A stretch of 5,488 nt of DNA from Caulobacteraceae bacterium (GTDB lineage: Bacteria > Pseudomonadota > Alphaproteobacteria > Caulobacterales > Caulobacteraceae). Both the position numbers and the translations under genes were made by a program. Under the pieces are notes generated by a model. The model was not told where the DNA came from. It did not search any database and saw only the letters and a list, made by a program, of their open reading frames with translations. Of the stretch, positions 5,406-5,488 are shown piece by piece (within the stretch, counting starts at the first letter, position 1; the number at the start of each line of letters is the position of its first letter). The stretch is from positions 1 through 5,488 of the forward strand of contig CANJYY010000210.1 in the NCBI GenBank assembly GCA_947479185.1. Reading direction: 5' to 3'.

Positions 5406-5446
5406 TGTCGGGGACACGCCCTGAAGTGCATGTCCCCCGGTCGACA
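5406..5446. other. Inverted repeat near the right edge
   Basis: GGGGACA (5410-5416) pairs with TGTCCCC (5431-5437), and the outer TGTC (5406-5409) can pair with GACA (5443-5446) across a 5-base bulge. No gene is visible from 5353 to the window end. It may belong to the dispersed repeat or be a terminator of the decayed cluster; no T-tract follows. Confidence 0.3.
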
Positions 5447-5488
5447 CCCCGCCGTCGATCTCTTGCAGGCCAGCGTGCCGGTCCATCC

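Overview
This is a GC-rich window with strongly G/C-biased third codon positions. Its gene families (LysR regulator, SbtA-type permease, TerB, TerC) and the dispersed intergenic repeat at both ends suggest an alphaproteobacterium, most likely a Caulobacterales-type genome (Caulobacter, Phenylobacterium or Brevundimonas). That placement is an impression, not a proof. No rRNA, tRNA, CRISPR array, transposase or phage gene is visible.

Layout. Positions 1-317 hold no convincing gene but carry degenerate copies of a short hairpin-like repeat. Positions 318-1857 encode two consecutive exported proteins of unknown function, 4 bases apart, probably one operon. After a short convergent gap (1858-2010, with another repeat copy and a candidate terminator) comes a minus-strand SbtA-family (DUF897) permease, 2011-2985. 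It is divergent from a LysR-type regulator at 3083-3952, and the 97-base gap between them carries dyads expected of a LysR operator. This is the clearest functional unit: a transporter with its probable regulator.

Positions 3953-4431 hold mostly structured non-coding sequence and one doubtful small reading frame (4172-4390). A plus-strand TerB-type cluster follows: a TerB-family protein (4432-4902), a 62-residue unrecognised protein coupled to it through an ATGA overlap (4899-5087), and the N-terminal stump of a TerC/Alx-family membrane protein (5113-5352). The stump loses similarity after about 60 residues and is followed within 10 bases by a copy of the dispersed repeat. The tellurite-resistance-type cluster therefore looks decayed or rearranged.

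The points most worth a second look are the broken TerC next to an intact TerB, the coupled small protein, and the dispersed repeat family whose copies at the two ends share a 15-base exact core. I see no clearly new defence or mobile system.
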